Of a DNA stretch of 64,000 bases, positions 11,101 to 22,356 are shown in pieces (positions within the stretch are counted from its first letter, which is position 1; each line of letters begins with the position of its first letter). The stretch comes from Selaginella moellendorffii (Eukaryota > Streptophyta > Lycopodiopsida > Selaginellales > Selaginellaceae). The stretch spans positions 1,561,999 through 1,625,998 of the forward strand of contig NW_003314275.1 of assembly GCF_000143415.4 (NCBI RefSeq). Reading direction: 5' to 3'. The notes beneath the pieces were generated by a model. That model did not search any database. It was not told the DNA's origin and worked only from the letters and a program-made list of their open reading frames with translations. The position numbers and the translations under genes were made by a program.

Positions 11101-12691
11101 CCAGTCTCCTTCAGGAAGAGTACTCTTGGAAACTCCCACACACCGAGAATGATAAGCAGCAGGACAACCATCACAGCAGATGAGGTTGCCGTCCATCCCG
11201 CAAAGCACACAATCATCACTGTTCCAGTCTGATGTGTGTTTCTGTTCTGTCGGTTCTGTCCTGTGTGACGTTGGAGGATCAACCAGCTCGGATGTATCAC
11301 TCGGGCTACTTTTCCGTGAGCGTCTCGTCTCTCGCTTTGTCGGCTGCTCCAAGTAACTATCTTCCACACTAGCCTTCACTAACGGATCCAAATCGCTGTC
11401 CCCGTTGCTTCTCTTTGCTAGCTCCGATCTAACCTCATCCGTATCCAGTACACGGTCGCAGAGAAAGCTGAGTATATCTATCTTACTCCCAACCTCCAGC
11501 CCGTAGTACTCCCTTCTAAGAATGCCGATGTCTAAAAGCCTCTCCTTCCCTTCCTTTCTATAGTTTCCGTTGACAAGGTAAGCAATCAAGTACGAAGGCC
11601 ATGCAACTGCGTCAAGCAACGTCCAATCACGGCACCTGCGACAAAACGAAAACTAGACTATGCAAAAAAAAAAGTAAGGAAACAAAGCATTACCTCAGAC
11701 AGTTGATTGCTGACTCAATACCATCGCTGGCTAAGCTTTCGAGATGCTGCCTTAGCAGAACAAGTAAACTCAAGTGAATCTGATCGACGAGAGGATTGGC
11801 CTCCTTCAGTGTCAAGCAGCAAATAAATTGTTGAAGCGAAAACGGGCTCAGGAAGATCACCCAGCTGAACGACCGGAGAAAGGTGAAAGCCGAAAAGAGA
11901 TGAAAAACAGACTCTGTCGGGATGTTTAAGTTCACTGAACTTGGCGGCAACGCGGGAACGTTTAAGTCCGTTTCCTCCGTCTTGTGGCACTCTACTTCCT
12001 CTCTAGCAGCAGGACCCCCGTCAACTTTAACCCTGTCCATCACTTGCTCTTTCTGTTTTCTCTCAGCACCGTCGTCAACTTTAATCCTGTCCATCACTTG
12101 CTCTTCCTGTTTTCTCCTTTGCTGGAGTCTCAGCGGATACTCTCTATCAGCTAAGCTTGATTTTCTCCGGTGAGCTACAGGCTTGAGAGGCTTGTTCTTC
12201 TCTTCTTCGTCCTTCTCCAAAATTTTGGTTTCTTCTTCTTTAGTTTCCTGCCCTTCCTCCTTCGTTTCTTCCTCTTTCTCGAGCACTTTTTCTTCTTGAC
12301 GAGGCTTCTTCCTGGGCCTGCCTCTGGGTCTTTTTCCTGGCTCGCTTTCCGGCCGATGCCTCTTCAAAGCCTTGGCAACCTCCCAGGCAACAAGGTCCTT
12401 ATAATTCATCGCTTGGATAAGCTCCCCATTTGTTCCATTAGCGTCCGCGATTTTCCTCGGACGTCCTCTGGAACGCTTTGGAGGAGCACCACTGTCACTG
12501 CCACAATCTACGAGAATTTCCCGAAGCTCATGGAGCTCCACCTCCTCCCTGTCCCCGTCGGCGTACTTCACCCTGAAATATTTGCTCGATTTGTCATAGG
12601 CCACCACTGTCCCACCGAAATATCCATGCCCCTGGAAATACTTCCTCACCGATCTTCCCACGAGCTCGGCATTGTCCTCCTCCTCTTCCAT
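8187..12691 (-). CDS. PTM: PTM-like DDT and PHD-finger chromatin protein
   Basis: Nine exons in phase: 11694-12691, 10967-11635, 10130-10916, 9786-10065, 9600-9724, 9095-9549, 9006-9034, 8533-8934, 8187-8464; 1340 residues. Order of parts: Tudor-like VGRSVRKYFQGHGYFGG at the start; AT-hook-like RSRGRPRKI and RPRGRPRKKP; a DDT domain around residues 265-360 (FTFLRSFSWVIFLSPFSLQ, then WTLLDAVAWPSYLIAYL); a PHD finger CVLCGMDGNLICCDGCPAAY with CPEC; a long family-specific region with WRRGGKL; and Cys-rich C-terminal PHD fingers (CEHCNMD, CQECQG, CAICEQPYD, CHKCRKKGSPYCPF). Arabidopsis PTM is a chloroplast-tethered PHD factor released to the nucleus; these DDT proteins also join ISWI remodellers. 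No transmembrane tail is visible here. Confidence 0.88.
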
Positions 12692-12922
12692 GGCCCCGAT
12701 CGGCAGAAGAAGCTCAAGGATTTTTGTTCCCGCGGCTCAAATCCCGCATTGCCGCCAGTTCTAAGCGCTAGAAACCTAGAAAAATCTGTGACAGCACCTG
12801 GCGATTCGGTCGATTAATCGCTTCTCCGCCGGCGCCAAGGGCGCGCCGCGCCTCCCAGCTCGCCAATCTTCGCGATCACAAGCATTAGGTTTTTACGCTT
12901 TTCTCCCTTGATCGTCTGTTGC

Positions 12923-12928
12923 CACGTG
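12923..12928. promoter_or_regulatory. G-box in the PTM / RNase H2B divergent promoter
   Basis: CACGTG inside TTGCCACGTGGACG, in the 342-bp spacer between the PTM-like start (12691, minus) and the RNase H2B start (13034, plus). A GTCCGATC motif follows 20 bp later, and the same pair occurs upstream of the TPR-DnaJ gene. It could serve either gene. Confidence 0.4.
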
Positions 12929-13033
12929 GACGACGCTTGGCCGTCCGATCAAGGAGGCGGCAAAACGGAGCCATTGCTATGGCGCATCCTTGATGATCGA
13001 AAGCTCTTCGCATTCTCTTTTTCTTATTTAGCG

Positions 13034-14565
13034 ATGGCGCCAGAGCTGCGCGTTCTCGTCACTGCCTATTCCTCTCCATCAGGTACGATTTCTCTTTGCC
13101 TAGGCACGAAAAAGAGGTTTTGAATTTTGGAGCTCTTATCTCGCAAAACTTTTTTTTTCTATCGTTTCAGAGGAGCAATTAAATGGGTCTCTTGTTCATC
13201 CAAATGCTGGTAAGAGCGACATCTAGAACGAAGGTTTCCTCCAAGATTTTAGAACTCACCTCGCGAAAAAACCAATGCAGATGAGCAAATCGATGGGTCT
13301 TTTGTTCATCTTCGACACCCGAAGTCTGGTAAGTGTATGACAACTTTTTCGTTTTTTTCCGAGCGCGAAATCTTATATTTGTTCTTTCCAGGGACTAAAG
13401 CTTGTTATCTTTTGATAAATGGAACTCTCCAAGAACTCAACTGGTTCAAGCCTCGTTATTCTTCTTGGTTTATCGGAGACTCAGTGTGTGAAGGTTTAAG
13501 ATCTCGCTTTCAAACTCTCGATTTTCCACTAACTTCTTTCACATCCATTTCAGATGGAAGCTTGTATTTGGGATCGGTGGTCGATCCTCTCTTCATGGTT
13601 TTACCGCTGCTGGAAGAGTCACGAATGACAAAGGTAGAGAAAAATGGAGTTCGTGTCTAAAGCTGTTCCGAGAAATTCTCTTTTGCTGCCATTTAGAAAG
13701 CTGACGAGGGCGGCTTGTTCAGAACGTTGGAGGACATGATCTACGTTGAAAACTTTCCTTGCTATTCTCGCATCATCCCACTTTTGCCTGGAACACTCGA
13801 TGCTATCTGTGACTCTCGAGGTATTCCACCAAGTGTTTTATACTTTCCTATTTGTTTTTTTTTTATTGATCGATTCTCTAGAGCTACAAGAGACGAGGTA
13901 CTACAGACTGAACGATAACAAGGTTCTGGGATGGCTTTCTTGTAAGGTAAAGATATCTTAAATATTTTGTTGCTTTTTTCTTTGCACGAATCTCTTCTTA
14001 AAGCTTTGTTTGTAGGTAGAGCAGACGTCAGAAGCATTAAAACTTCATGGTTTTCAAGGCCTTGAAGATCACGAACTCAGTAAGCACAGTGATTTCTGCT
14101 CATTTTCACGGGAGTTTCGTGTGTGTGTGTGTGTTTCACCTCAGAGATTTATTCCATTGGATTGCTTGGAGAATACGTGAAAAGCGAGCCTTGGCTGCAG
14201 CGGCTTTGCAACCATTTCTCGTGAGTAAAATCTCCTCGTTCGAAACGTTTTTGCTGAAAGAAACTCATTGTTTTTATAATTTGCCCAAAGGGTCGATTTG
14301 GAAGCTTGTAGCAGATCGAAGAAAGCATCTATGCCTGGGAGTGTGGTCCCATCACAACCATTTCGCGTAAGCGTTTAGGCCTCGGTCTTTGTTTCTTACA
14401 TCTAGATTCGGACGACACAACTTAACACTTCACAATTTTTTCTTTCTTTCGTTGCACTTTCAGGCCAAGCAAAGCTCCACCTCCAGCAACAAAAAGACGA
14501 AGAAAGTACCAGCGGCTAGCGCAGGAACTTCTAAGATCACAAGCTTTTTCGCAAGGCCGCGCTAG
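13034..14565 (+). CDS. RNASEH2B: ribonuclease H2 subunit B
   Basis: Eleven exons in phase: 13034-13082, 13171-13209, 13281-13328, 13392-13493, 13554-13633, 13697-13820, 13882-13946, 14016-14079, 14145-14220, 14291-14366, 14464-14565; 274 residues. Family blocks: FVHLRHPKSGTKACYLL, WFIGDSVCEDGSLYLG, VDPLFMVLPLLEESRM and the winged-helix part with GLLGEYVKSEPWLQRLC. The C-terminus KITSFFARPR resembles a PCNA-interacting (PIP-box-like) motif, I-x-x-F-F, although the usual leading Gln is missing. RNase H2 removes ribonucleotides from genomic DNA; subunit B is structural. Exons 2 and 3 look like tandem duplicates. Exon 10 is the least certain part because its product is not family-like. Confidence 0.88.
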
Positions 14566-17500
14566 AGATCGATTGAAGGATTTGTAAAAGAGTAAAATGA
14601 TACAATTGTAATGTTAGGTGACAGACAAGTTAAGTTTTTCATACAGACAATGTAGATTTTTCTCCTCTGTCTTCTTGTATGATGTAATGCTACAACTGTG
14701 TTTGTTTTCTTATATGGTGTATTGTGATCATACCAAAACTCGTAGTACCAAATGGTGACAGATGCAAAATGCCCCTCCCCACATTCCCTAGGCATCGAAC
14801 AATCAACTCAAAACTGGAATGGACAAGGGGAATCTGACTGTTTAATTAAAACAAAGCATTACAATGGTTCTTGTGGATGTTGATGCAATGTGATTTCTGC
14901 CCAGTGGTGTAAATGTTAAAGTGAAGAAATTCAACCAAGCGTGGATAAGCAGTAGGAGTAATTATGACTCTCTTAAAGTAACTAAATGCCTCATCATCTA
15001 ATTAGTAATGTCCATATATCAAGCACTTGATACCAACACCTAATATGTTTAGGCCCTAGATATGTTAGCCCCTTCCTTTGAAGCAACATCTCATATCATA
15101 TGACAGAACATCAGTGGTGATCTTTTAGTCCCACATAAATCTAAGCATGTTCCACACAATGCAACTCTGCACCCATTTATATCGGCACAGTGGTGATCTT
15201 TTAGTCCCACATAAATCTAAGCATGTTCCACACAATGCAACTCTGCACCCATTTATATCGGCATTATGGGCTGGTTCGGCCGAGCTGGTTTTGATCATGC
15301 TATCATCTGATCTTCCTGAGGAGATGATAGAATTGGCCGAAAAATTTGCAACGCTCATCCTCTTACAGAGAGACCACTGGCACCACTACAAAGATAGCTC
15401 AGCTGCAAAATACATTTCTCCTGCTGCCACCACTCTTCATGCGCAGCATGCCGACTATGGATAAACCATCCCAGGTTTACCTAGACGTTATACCGAATTC
15501 GGCGGACGTTCTTCAAGGATTTGCGGAGTTTTGGCGGATGAATGATCGTACCCAAGACATCGAAATCAGATCATGGTCAATATCCCACGTAAAGACGAGA
15601 CAATGGGCGTGGAGGTTTTGCAACACCTCCACGCAACTTACGATCCATAACCAGTGATAGTCCACCTATCCCCCTCATTGGGACTGTCGTCTCCTCATCA
15701 GCCATGAGCACAGCGTGGAAGAAACATGGCAAATCACGATCTACTTAGATTTATATGATATTTTCTATGGCTAACACCTTAAACTTAAGGGTGGCAGCAT
15801 AAGTTTTTCTGAAACTTATAAAGCTACTATCCAGAACTTTCTCGAAGGGTACGTGGTGCTAGTAGCATCAATCTCTTTTTCAGTTTTGTCAAGGTGACAG
15901 AGAACTATACAGTCTTAATATAAGTAGGTAACATACTGAGATTTTCTCCTGGTCGACTGATCACTTTCTATGACTATAGAATAATAGACAAATCCATATG
16001 GAGGACTTCTTCAGCTCCAAACTACAAATGACAGAGAGATATGGCAATTTGCGAGGCCAAACCAAATGACATGGAACATGAGCAAACTGGACTGTCACGA
16101 CATTTGCTCAAGAAAGATGGAAGATTACATTAATAGTAAGACAAGAAAAAAGTATAGACATGGTTGTACATCTTACTTATCACAATAGGCACTTTGAGAA
16201 AATATGTGCACCTCATATTTTCATGGATAACTTGATGGCAGTATGCAGACCAGAAATTGAACCCATTGCGACTGACTGTGTTTAAGCGGGAGATATTACT
16301 CGAATATAAAGAACATGTGGTATAAACCACAAGAGGTGGATGATTCCGAGCTGGAAAAAACATGTGAAGTACAATCGATTTAAGGAATTCATTGATAACA
16401 ATTTTAAACACAGTCACTACTGATACTAAAATTATTCATGCTAAAAGCATGCCACTAGAAATGAGTCATGGCTTAAACCATATTCCACCTACACCATTGA
16501 ATAAAAAGAAGAAAACACACAAAATGGAAGGAAGTCATATTGGCCAATGAGACTTCCTGAAGACTGGGCTTGGTGTGGTACAGGCCTCTTTGGAATGGCT
16601 CTTGTAAGTTGGACCATGAATTTTTATAAATTTGTATATTATATAAAATTCAATGTGACTAAAGTTAACCATACTTAAAAGCAGAGAATATGCAATTTAC
16701 TTACAGAGGACTGGATAAGGCTGCTAACAACCCTAGATTTATTAGCAATACCGTAATGAGGGATATAAAAGGTTGCAAAGGCTTGATTTTATGATCTTTG
16801 CATGAAACTCATCCAGTTTAAAACAGAATTTATATGAAGCCATTGAAACACTGATCCAGACTAAACCCATAAGATTCTTATAAAAGATTCTTATATCTTA
16901 ATAAAGCACATAAGAAAACATTCAAATGGTTAGCTGCCTGCTTTTATGTAGATTTGAGGTTATACTATCTGAATGTCATGCCATAGTAATTCAGCTGGAA
17001 AGGGACATTAAAAAATGGTATGGGATAAGCAATCTGAAGTGGCCACCCTTGAGCCGCCCTACTCCACTACTCAAAAGTTATTAGTTTTAAAAAAAATTAA
17101 AAATATGCTAAGAATATTAATTAGTTTTTATAAATAAATAATAATAACTTGACCAACATTAATATACATTTATCTAAAAAGATATAAACTTAAATATATG
17201 AATGCTATGAAGCAATATAATTGATTTGTTCAATGCAGATATTGCAAAATGTTATAAAAGTATACAAATACATAAAGAAATATAATTTTAACAAAGTGAT
17301 GGAAAACCTCCCTACCAATAAAACCAGAATTTATATTAGAAAGCTTGCTAATGATAAATGGAAATGTAAGATATAAAGGCAGAAACCATAAAGCAAGCTT
17401 ACTATAGAGAAAATCAAATATATAAGCAAATAACTTATAACTACTATGCATGTCAGGCTTGGAAATAAATTTACAAATAACTAGTAGATATTCCCATAGG

Positions 17501-19672
17501 CTTCTCTTGCTCACCTGTATAGTTATTCTTTACAAATATAGTATTGTTGCAAAACTTGCGACAACTTAATCTAGATATGCTAAAACAATTCTGACACATC
17601 TAAATACATAAATGATCTTATTCTTATAAATGGACTACAAGCAAGAAAAATTATACTTAGAGATACATCTTTATATATATATAACTCTATCCTTTAGACT
17701 TTCTGGAGATTAAAGAAAAAACCATTGGTCAAAAACTTATGATAATGTATGCCATGACAGAAGGAACTTTCAAGTATGACAAAACTCAAATCACCATAGA
17801 ATCAATACAGGAAATTATTCAATATTTTGCAACTAGCAGCTTCAATAAAAAATGACTTACCTATTATATTATGAAAACACTTATGAAAGATTTATTTCAA
17901 GGAGAAAAATGTGATATTAATAAAATCATCACACACTTAGAAAGAGGTAGTCCCACCACAATAAACTATACTTTAAGTTAATATATAAGAATAAGAAGAA
18001 AAACAAACACTATATGGTAAATATTTGGTGAGTGGTAGCACCCAACCAAAGTTCTTGTAAAGAATAATGCTCTTGTAAAGAATAAATTATAATAAAAAAT
18101 TATTATTATTATTATTATAAATAATAATTATAAATACTCTAAAGTATCACTACAAATAAAAAAAATTTAGGGTTCATACTAAAATGTGGGAAGACTCTTG
18201 CAAAAAGAAGCCAAACACTTGGCAATGGCATCTTCACAGGCAAAACTCTCATAACTCTCCCCACATTCTTTCATATCTCAATCCTTTGCTTGCATATAGC
18301 TGTTTGAAGTGCTTGTTAAAATTCCATGACTCTATCCAAGGGATGACCCATAATAAACAGCAACCAACTTCCTGTAGATTTGGTTCGTTGACAACAATAT
18401 TTTTTCAAATGATGCTAAGTAATATACCATAACACTTCAGAACAACAAAAGCATAACTGTGTAATATTGGGATACAATGGAAGGATAGGTGGCTGGGGAC
18501 AAGCTATTGTGGTTTCAATGATGTATGGAGTTCTTTTGCAGACAATCTAAATGGTCCTTTGAATAGAATATAAAGTAAAAGCTATCTTAATCAAGCTTTA
18601 GAAAAAGGAAAACAAAATGTAAACCTATAAGTTGGTTAGAATGTTCCACCAAACTTAGGTTTTCTCATCTTTTTGGGGAGAAGATGTGGAAAAGAAGTTA
18701 TTACTTGAGAGTAAGACTTTAGTAACAATGTATCTCATTTATGCATAATACTTTTGAAGTGTCTTCACCTGAATGAAACCATATCAGGGTCTAAGAGATT
18801 TTTTTTTATTTATCAATTTATGTTTTTAGGATTAGACTTCTAGCTTCTATTTTTATATTAAATCTCAATTTATTTATTCTCAAGTTATCATCACAATAGC
18901 CTGGAAACTTTTCAGCGTGATAACTAGATCTTTATCACCAGATCTGATGAATTGAAGATGTGCTCAAAATAAAATAAAATAAAAATTTTATTAAATATGT
19001 TATAATTATCATATAAATTTGGATTAGTGGTGCAGGTTTGCCAAACTTAATGGGCTTCAAAGAAATCAAGCTTAAAGCTAAAAATTAATATAATGAAACT
19101 ACCTTGCATTATAGATGAAGTTTAAAAAATCAAATTAATATTTAGTCAGCTAAATGATTATATATTATTACCCTCTTATATAAAAGCCACCATCCTAGAA
19201 ACTAAAAATTCATAGTACAATGGCAAAAATTCATCTTGTGCTTATAGCTTTCCAGCTTTTACTAATTTCATTTATGGTCTCAATGGCACTTGGAATAGAT
19301 TAATTAATTTACATCTCTAACTAAAGCTTTTAATTCAAATTTCTAGACACTAGTTGATCTAGGCTAGGATTCATTAAAACAAACTTCTGATGCATGCGAA
19401 ATCATTTAGAGAAATAGTTAGACAAATTAAACATTCCTCAATGCATTCACATTTAATAATGAAATATTAGAAGTTATGTACATATACGACTTAAATTAAG
19501 GAATTTGAACAATAAATACCAAATTTCATCACACTCTCAAAATTGTAGATGACAAAATCATACAAAATGTGCTTCAAGGGAATAAACACACAAACAAAAA
19601 AAAAAAAAAAACTAGTAAATGTAATGCAAATGCTACTAAAAACAGAAAATATTTAATGTTATTATTGTTACT
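14566..19672. other. AT-rich, gene-poor island
   Basis: About 5 kb of AT-rich sequence with no supportable gene. It has AT microsatellites (for example ATT repeats at 18095-18125), long poly-A/T runs and a 76-bp tandem duplication at 15112-15263. A less AT-rich patch at 15270-15660 has open frames of 70-105 codons on the plus strand, without family signals; it may be remnant element coding sequence. No LTR or integrase motif was recognised. Confidence 0.55.
15112..15263. repeat. 76-bp perfect-looking tandem duplication
   Basis: The block starting CAGTGGTGATCTTTTAGTCC occurs at 15112-15187 and again immediately at 15188-15263, ending TTTATATCGGCA. I see no mismatch between the two copies. The lack of decay suggests a recent duplication or an assembly repeat. 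Confidence 0.9.
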
Positions 19673-19682
19673 ATAGAATTTT

Positions 19683-19766
19683 AGACAAATAACACATCCT
19701 ATCAAACCAAAATAAAAATCAAAAGTTTGGTTTCTCTTTTGGTTTGCTAGGAAGTGTTATTTGTCT
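19683..19766. repeat. 30-bp inverted repeat (hairpin) upstream of secreted-protein ORF
   Basis: The left arm 19683-19712 starts AGACAAATAACAC and the right arm 19737-19766 ends GTGTTATTTGTCT. The arms match at 28 of 30 positions around a 24-base spacer, and imperfect pairing (ATAGAATNTAGAC type) extends further outward. The hairpin ends 106 bp before the ATG of the ORF at 19873. It may be a MITE remnant, or a transcribed hairpin. Confidence 0.85.
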
Positions 19767-19774
19767 ATATTCTA

Positions 19775-19806
19775 TCTATCTATCTATCTATATATATATT
19801 TATATT
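19775..19806. repeat. CTAT/TA microsatellite
   Basis: Tandem CTAT units pass into TA repeats just after the hairpin and about 70 bp before the secreted-protein ORF. Simple sequence, possibly part of its core promoter (TATATATATTTATA). Confidence 0.7.
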
Positions 19807-19872
19807 GTATCGATAATAATAGTAATAGCAATACATCACTACAATTCTATTTTCTATTTTCTTGGATTTCCA

Positions 19873-20409
19873 ATGATAAAGCTCCCTAGTTTGATGATCT
19901 TTCTCTTGGCAATGGTTTATACTTGCAGTGCACCCCCACCTGCTCCACAGCAAGGGTTGTTTAGGTATTTGCTCGGATATGACTTGCTCACTGTAGAGCA
20001 AGTGAGAGAACTCATGGCCGAAATTATCCAACGTGTACGGGACCTGCGTCTGCACCAGGTGAGAGTAGGGCAGCCCATCACATGGGTGGCTACGCTTGCA
20101 GGAAATGTGCGGGTGTGGGTGGAGGTCCGGGTGACAAACCAGATATGGCGTGAAGATGCCGCGGGTGGAATATGCTCGGTTCCGTCAAACCGGCTTGTGT
20201 ACCCATTTGATGACATGCTAACCAGTGTTTTCGACATGTCTCGATCTGTTTTGGATCAACTGTATGATCGGCAACACTGGTATGGCATTGTGGAAGTTGT
20301 GCTCAATGCATTTGGGATACAGTATCGTATCGAAAGGCAGAGGGACAGAGACACAACTTTAGAAATTGATCAGGGTGTGAAGCTCTTTCGGCAATGCCCT
20401 GCACACTGA
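19873..20409 (+). CDS. putative secreted protein of unknown family
   Basis: Open frame of 178 residues from the ATG at 19873. I prefer this ATG because the next 20 residues (KLPSLMIFLLAMVYTCSA) form a clear signal peptide with an AXA-like end before PPPAPQQG. The mature part is balanced and looks folded: VEQVRELMAEIIQRVRDL helix, ITWVATLAGNVRVWVEVRV strand-like, then GGICSVPSNRLVYPFDDM and DQLYDRQHWYGIVEVVLNAF. Two Cys remain in the mature protein (in GICSV and RQCPAH), allowing one disulfide. Composition is much less AT-rich than the surrounding island, which argues for real coding sequence. I do not recognise the family. No introns are needed and I see no transposon motif. Confidence 0.65.
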   Translation: MIKLPSLMIFLLAMVYTCSAPPPAPQQGLFRYLLGYDLLTVEQVRELMAEIIQRVRDLRLHQVRVGQPITWVATLAGNVRVWVEVRVTNQIWREDAAGGICSVPSNRLVYPFDDMLTSVFDMSRSVLDQLYDRQHWYGIVEVVLNAFGIQYRIERQRDRDTTLEIDQGVKLFRQCPAH

Positions 20410-21369
20410 AGGGTGGAATACCTTTTGTTATAATAATACAAGTTTTTGGGGTTTGTCTAGACACTAGGGGTAAAAGGATACCTCCAACACTCCTCTTGTT
20501 CTTGACTTATGGTTTTTAAAAATATAGATAAGTTTGCTTTCTTTTGCAAAATCCCTATAGTATGTTCTAGAGTGTCAATTGATCCTTGGCCTCTCTCGGC
20601 ATAACATCCAAAACTTTCCTCCTGAGTCCACTCCATTATCTTGTTCTAGAGGGGAAATGAATCTAGGCCATGGTGTTGATGCAAGCCTCCAAATCCTTAG
20701 GTGTGTAATGACAAATTTCTTCTTTATATTGCCACACAACTTACACTTGGGCTCCAAATCCTTGCTTTAGTAACACTTCTTTAAGATTGACATTATATTT
20801 TGAGGAAATTTTTTATTTGCTTAAGCAAACCGAGTGGATATATTTAAAATATATATGCAGTTGTTATTCATTTAAATTAATACCGTATTTATAATTTATA
20901 AACATTTTTACAATTTATAAACTTTCCTAAACACTTCCTGGTTGTCTTTGCACCAATTAATGCCATTGTTTTGATTTTATATGCTTCACAGTCATGCACA
21001 CTAAACTTGGCGTCTCTCTCCTAGCCGGCTGGAAAACAAGAGGGGAAGGGATCCCGAGAGATGTATAGGTATTTCAAAGAATCAAGGCTCTTGGTCCGCA
21101 CCCCCATCAGCCTCACAAATCTCAGTTTAGAGGGAGGGAGGAGCAGAAAATGTAAAGTTTCTCGAGTGCTGGTCGCCACTTCGCCTTGGTTGTGCGCTTC
21201 AAAGAGAAACTGAAACGACATCAATGCGGAGCGCAAGCCAATACGTTCATCATGTCATGGCTTCTGGCTCAGGCTCTGTTTCAATCCAAGGACCATTGAG
21301 GCATTACTCTTGGCTCATTTTAGATCTTGCGTAGTCTTTTGGTTGATATCACTAAGCAATTGATCTCGT
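20410..21369. other. AT-rich intergenic sequence
   Basis: No supportable gene. A less AT-rich block at 21021-21240 is open on the minus strand for 71 codons without a recognisable motif. The region bridges the secreted-protein ORF and the broken RNase H2B copy. Confidence 0.45.
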
Positions 21370-22070
21370 TTACTTTTGGGATCAGTAGTTTATCTTCTCT
21401 TCATGCTGCTGGAAGAGTCACGAATGACGAAGGTAGAGAAAAATGGATCTCATGTCTAAAGCTCTCCAGAAAAATTTCCTTTCGCTGGCATTTAGAAAGC
21501 TGACGGGGGCGGTTTGTTCAGAACTTTGGAAAAGACATGATCTGCGTTGAAACTATTCTCGCAGCATCCTTCTTTTGGCAAAAACACTCGATGCTATCTG
21601 TGACTCGCGAGGTGATCCACCAAGTGTTTGATCTACTTCCAATGTTGTTCTACTTTTCTACTTGGTTTTTTCATTCCAATCATTTATTCCATCGGATTGC
21701 TTGGAGAATGCGTGAAAAGCGAGCCTTGGCTGCAGCGGCTTTGCAACCATTTTTCGTGAGTAAAAGCTCCTCGTTCGAAATCTGTTTTGCTAAGGGCATT
21801 GCTCTTTGGTGTTTTAATCTGTCGATTTGGAAGCTTCTAGCAAATCGAAGAATATATGCCTGGGAGTGCGGTCCAATCACAGCCATCTTTTTAGGCATTT
21901 GTTTCATACAGCTCGATTCTTCCACTTTTTTCTATTGTTGCGCTCTCAAAGCAGCATCAAAACGAGCGGTGGCTAGCGCAGGAACTTCGAAGATCACAAG
22001 CTTTTCCGCGAGGCCGCGCTATCGAAGGATTCGTGAAAGAAAGATTTCTGTAAGATGGTACCATTGTAGC
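21370..22070 (+). pseudogene. RNASEH2B: truncated RNase H2 subunit B copy
   Basis: A degenerate copy of the 3' half of the RNase H2B gene at 13034-14565. Matching blocks: the end of exon 5 (CTGCTGGAAGAGTCACGAAT), exon 6 with intron 5, exon 9 (GCGAGCCTTGGCTGCAGCGG), exon 10 and exon 11 (GCGCAGGAACTTC, ATCACAAGC). Exons 1-4 are absent, exons 7-8 are deleted, indels break the frame and the original TAG is lost (GCTAG to GCTATCG). Intron sequence is retained, so the copy arose by DNA duplication rather than reverse transcription. It lies about 7.5 kb from the parent, in the same orientation. No intact product is possible. Confidence 0.9.
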
Positions 22071-22089
22071 TTCTCTCTTAGCCTTGGCT

Positions 22090-22356
22090 ATGGCGGAAAC
22101 GAAGAAGACGAAGAAATCAACAATGGTGGCCGTGGCAACGGGTCTCTCGCTGCTCTTGGATGCCAAGAGCCATGGAGAAGCAGCGCGCGCATCGGTCGTC
22201 GAGACTGGGGCTGCATTGGATCTCTCCGTGACGATCCGGCGAAACCACCGGCGATTCAAGGTGAAGATCACGCTCGAAGGAGCTAGGAAATTCTTGGGTT
22301 CCAGCAGCAGCATCAGCACTCGCTGGAAGATCATAGGAATCCTCACCCTGGACTGA
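22090..22356 (+). CDS. small basic ORF, doubtful
   Basis: ATG-initiated frame of 88 codons directly after the RNase H2B pseudogene. The product starts MAETKKTKKSTMVAVATG and has a Lys/Arg-rich middle (TIRRNHRRFKVKIT). The sequence is GC-richer than the island to its left. The opposite strand is also open (ATG at 22383), which weakens the case. No family recognised; it may be spurious. Confidence 0.2.
   Translation: MAETKKTKKSTMVAVATGLSLLLDAKSHGEAARASVVETGAALDLSVTIRRNHRRFKVKITLEGARKFLGSSSSISTRWKIIGILTLD

Noticed and set aside
15280-15660. Two 70-105 codon plus-strand frames in the first AT-rich island
   Set aside because: No transposase, integrase or other family motif; overlapping frames and no splice model, so called only as possible remnant.
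19744-19872. Longer start for the orphan secreted ORF, adding an ICLYSIYLSIYIYIY leader
   Set aside because: The added part is translated CTAT/TA microsatellite without ATG at its start; the ATG at 19873 gives a proper signal peptide.
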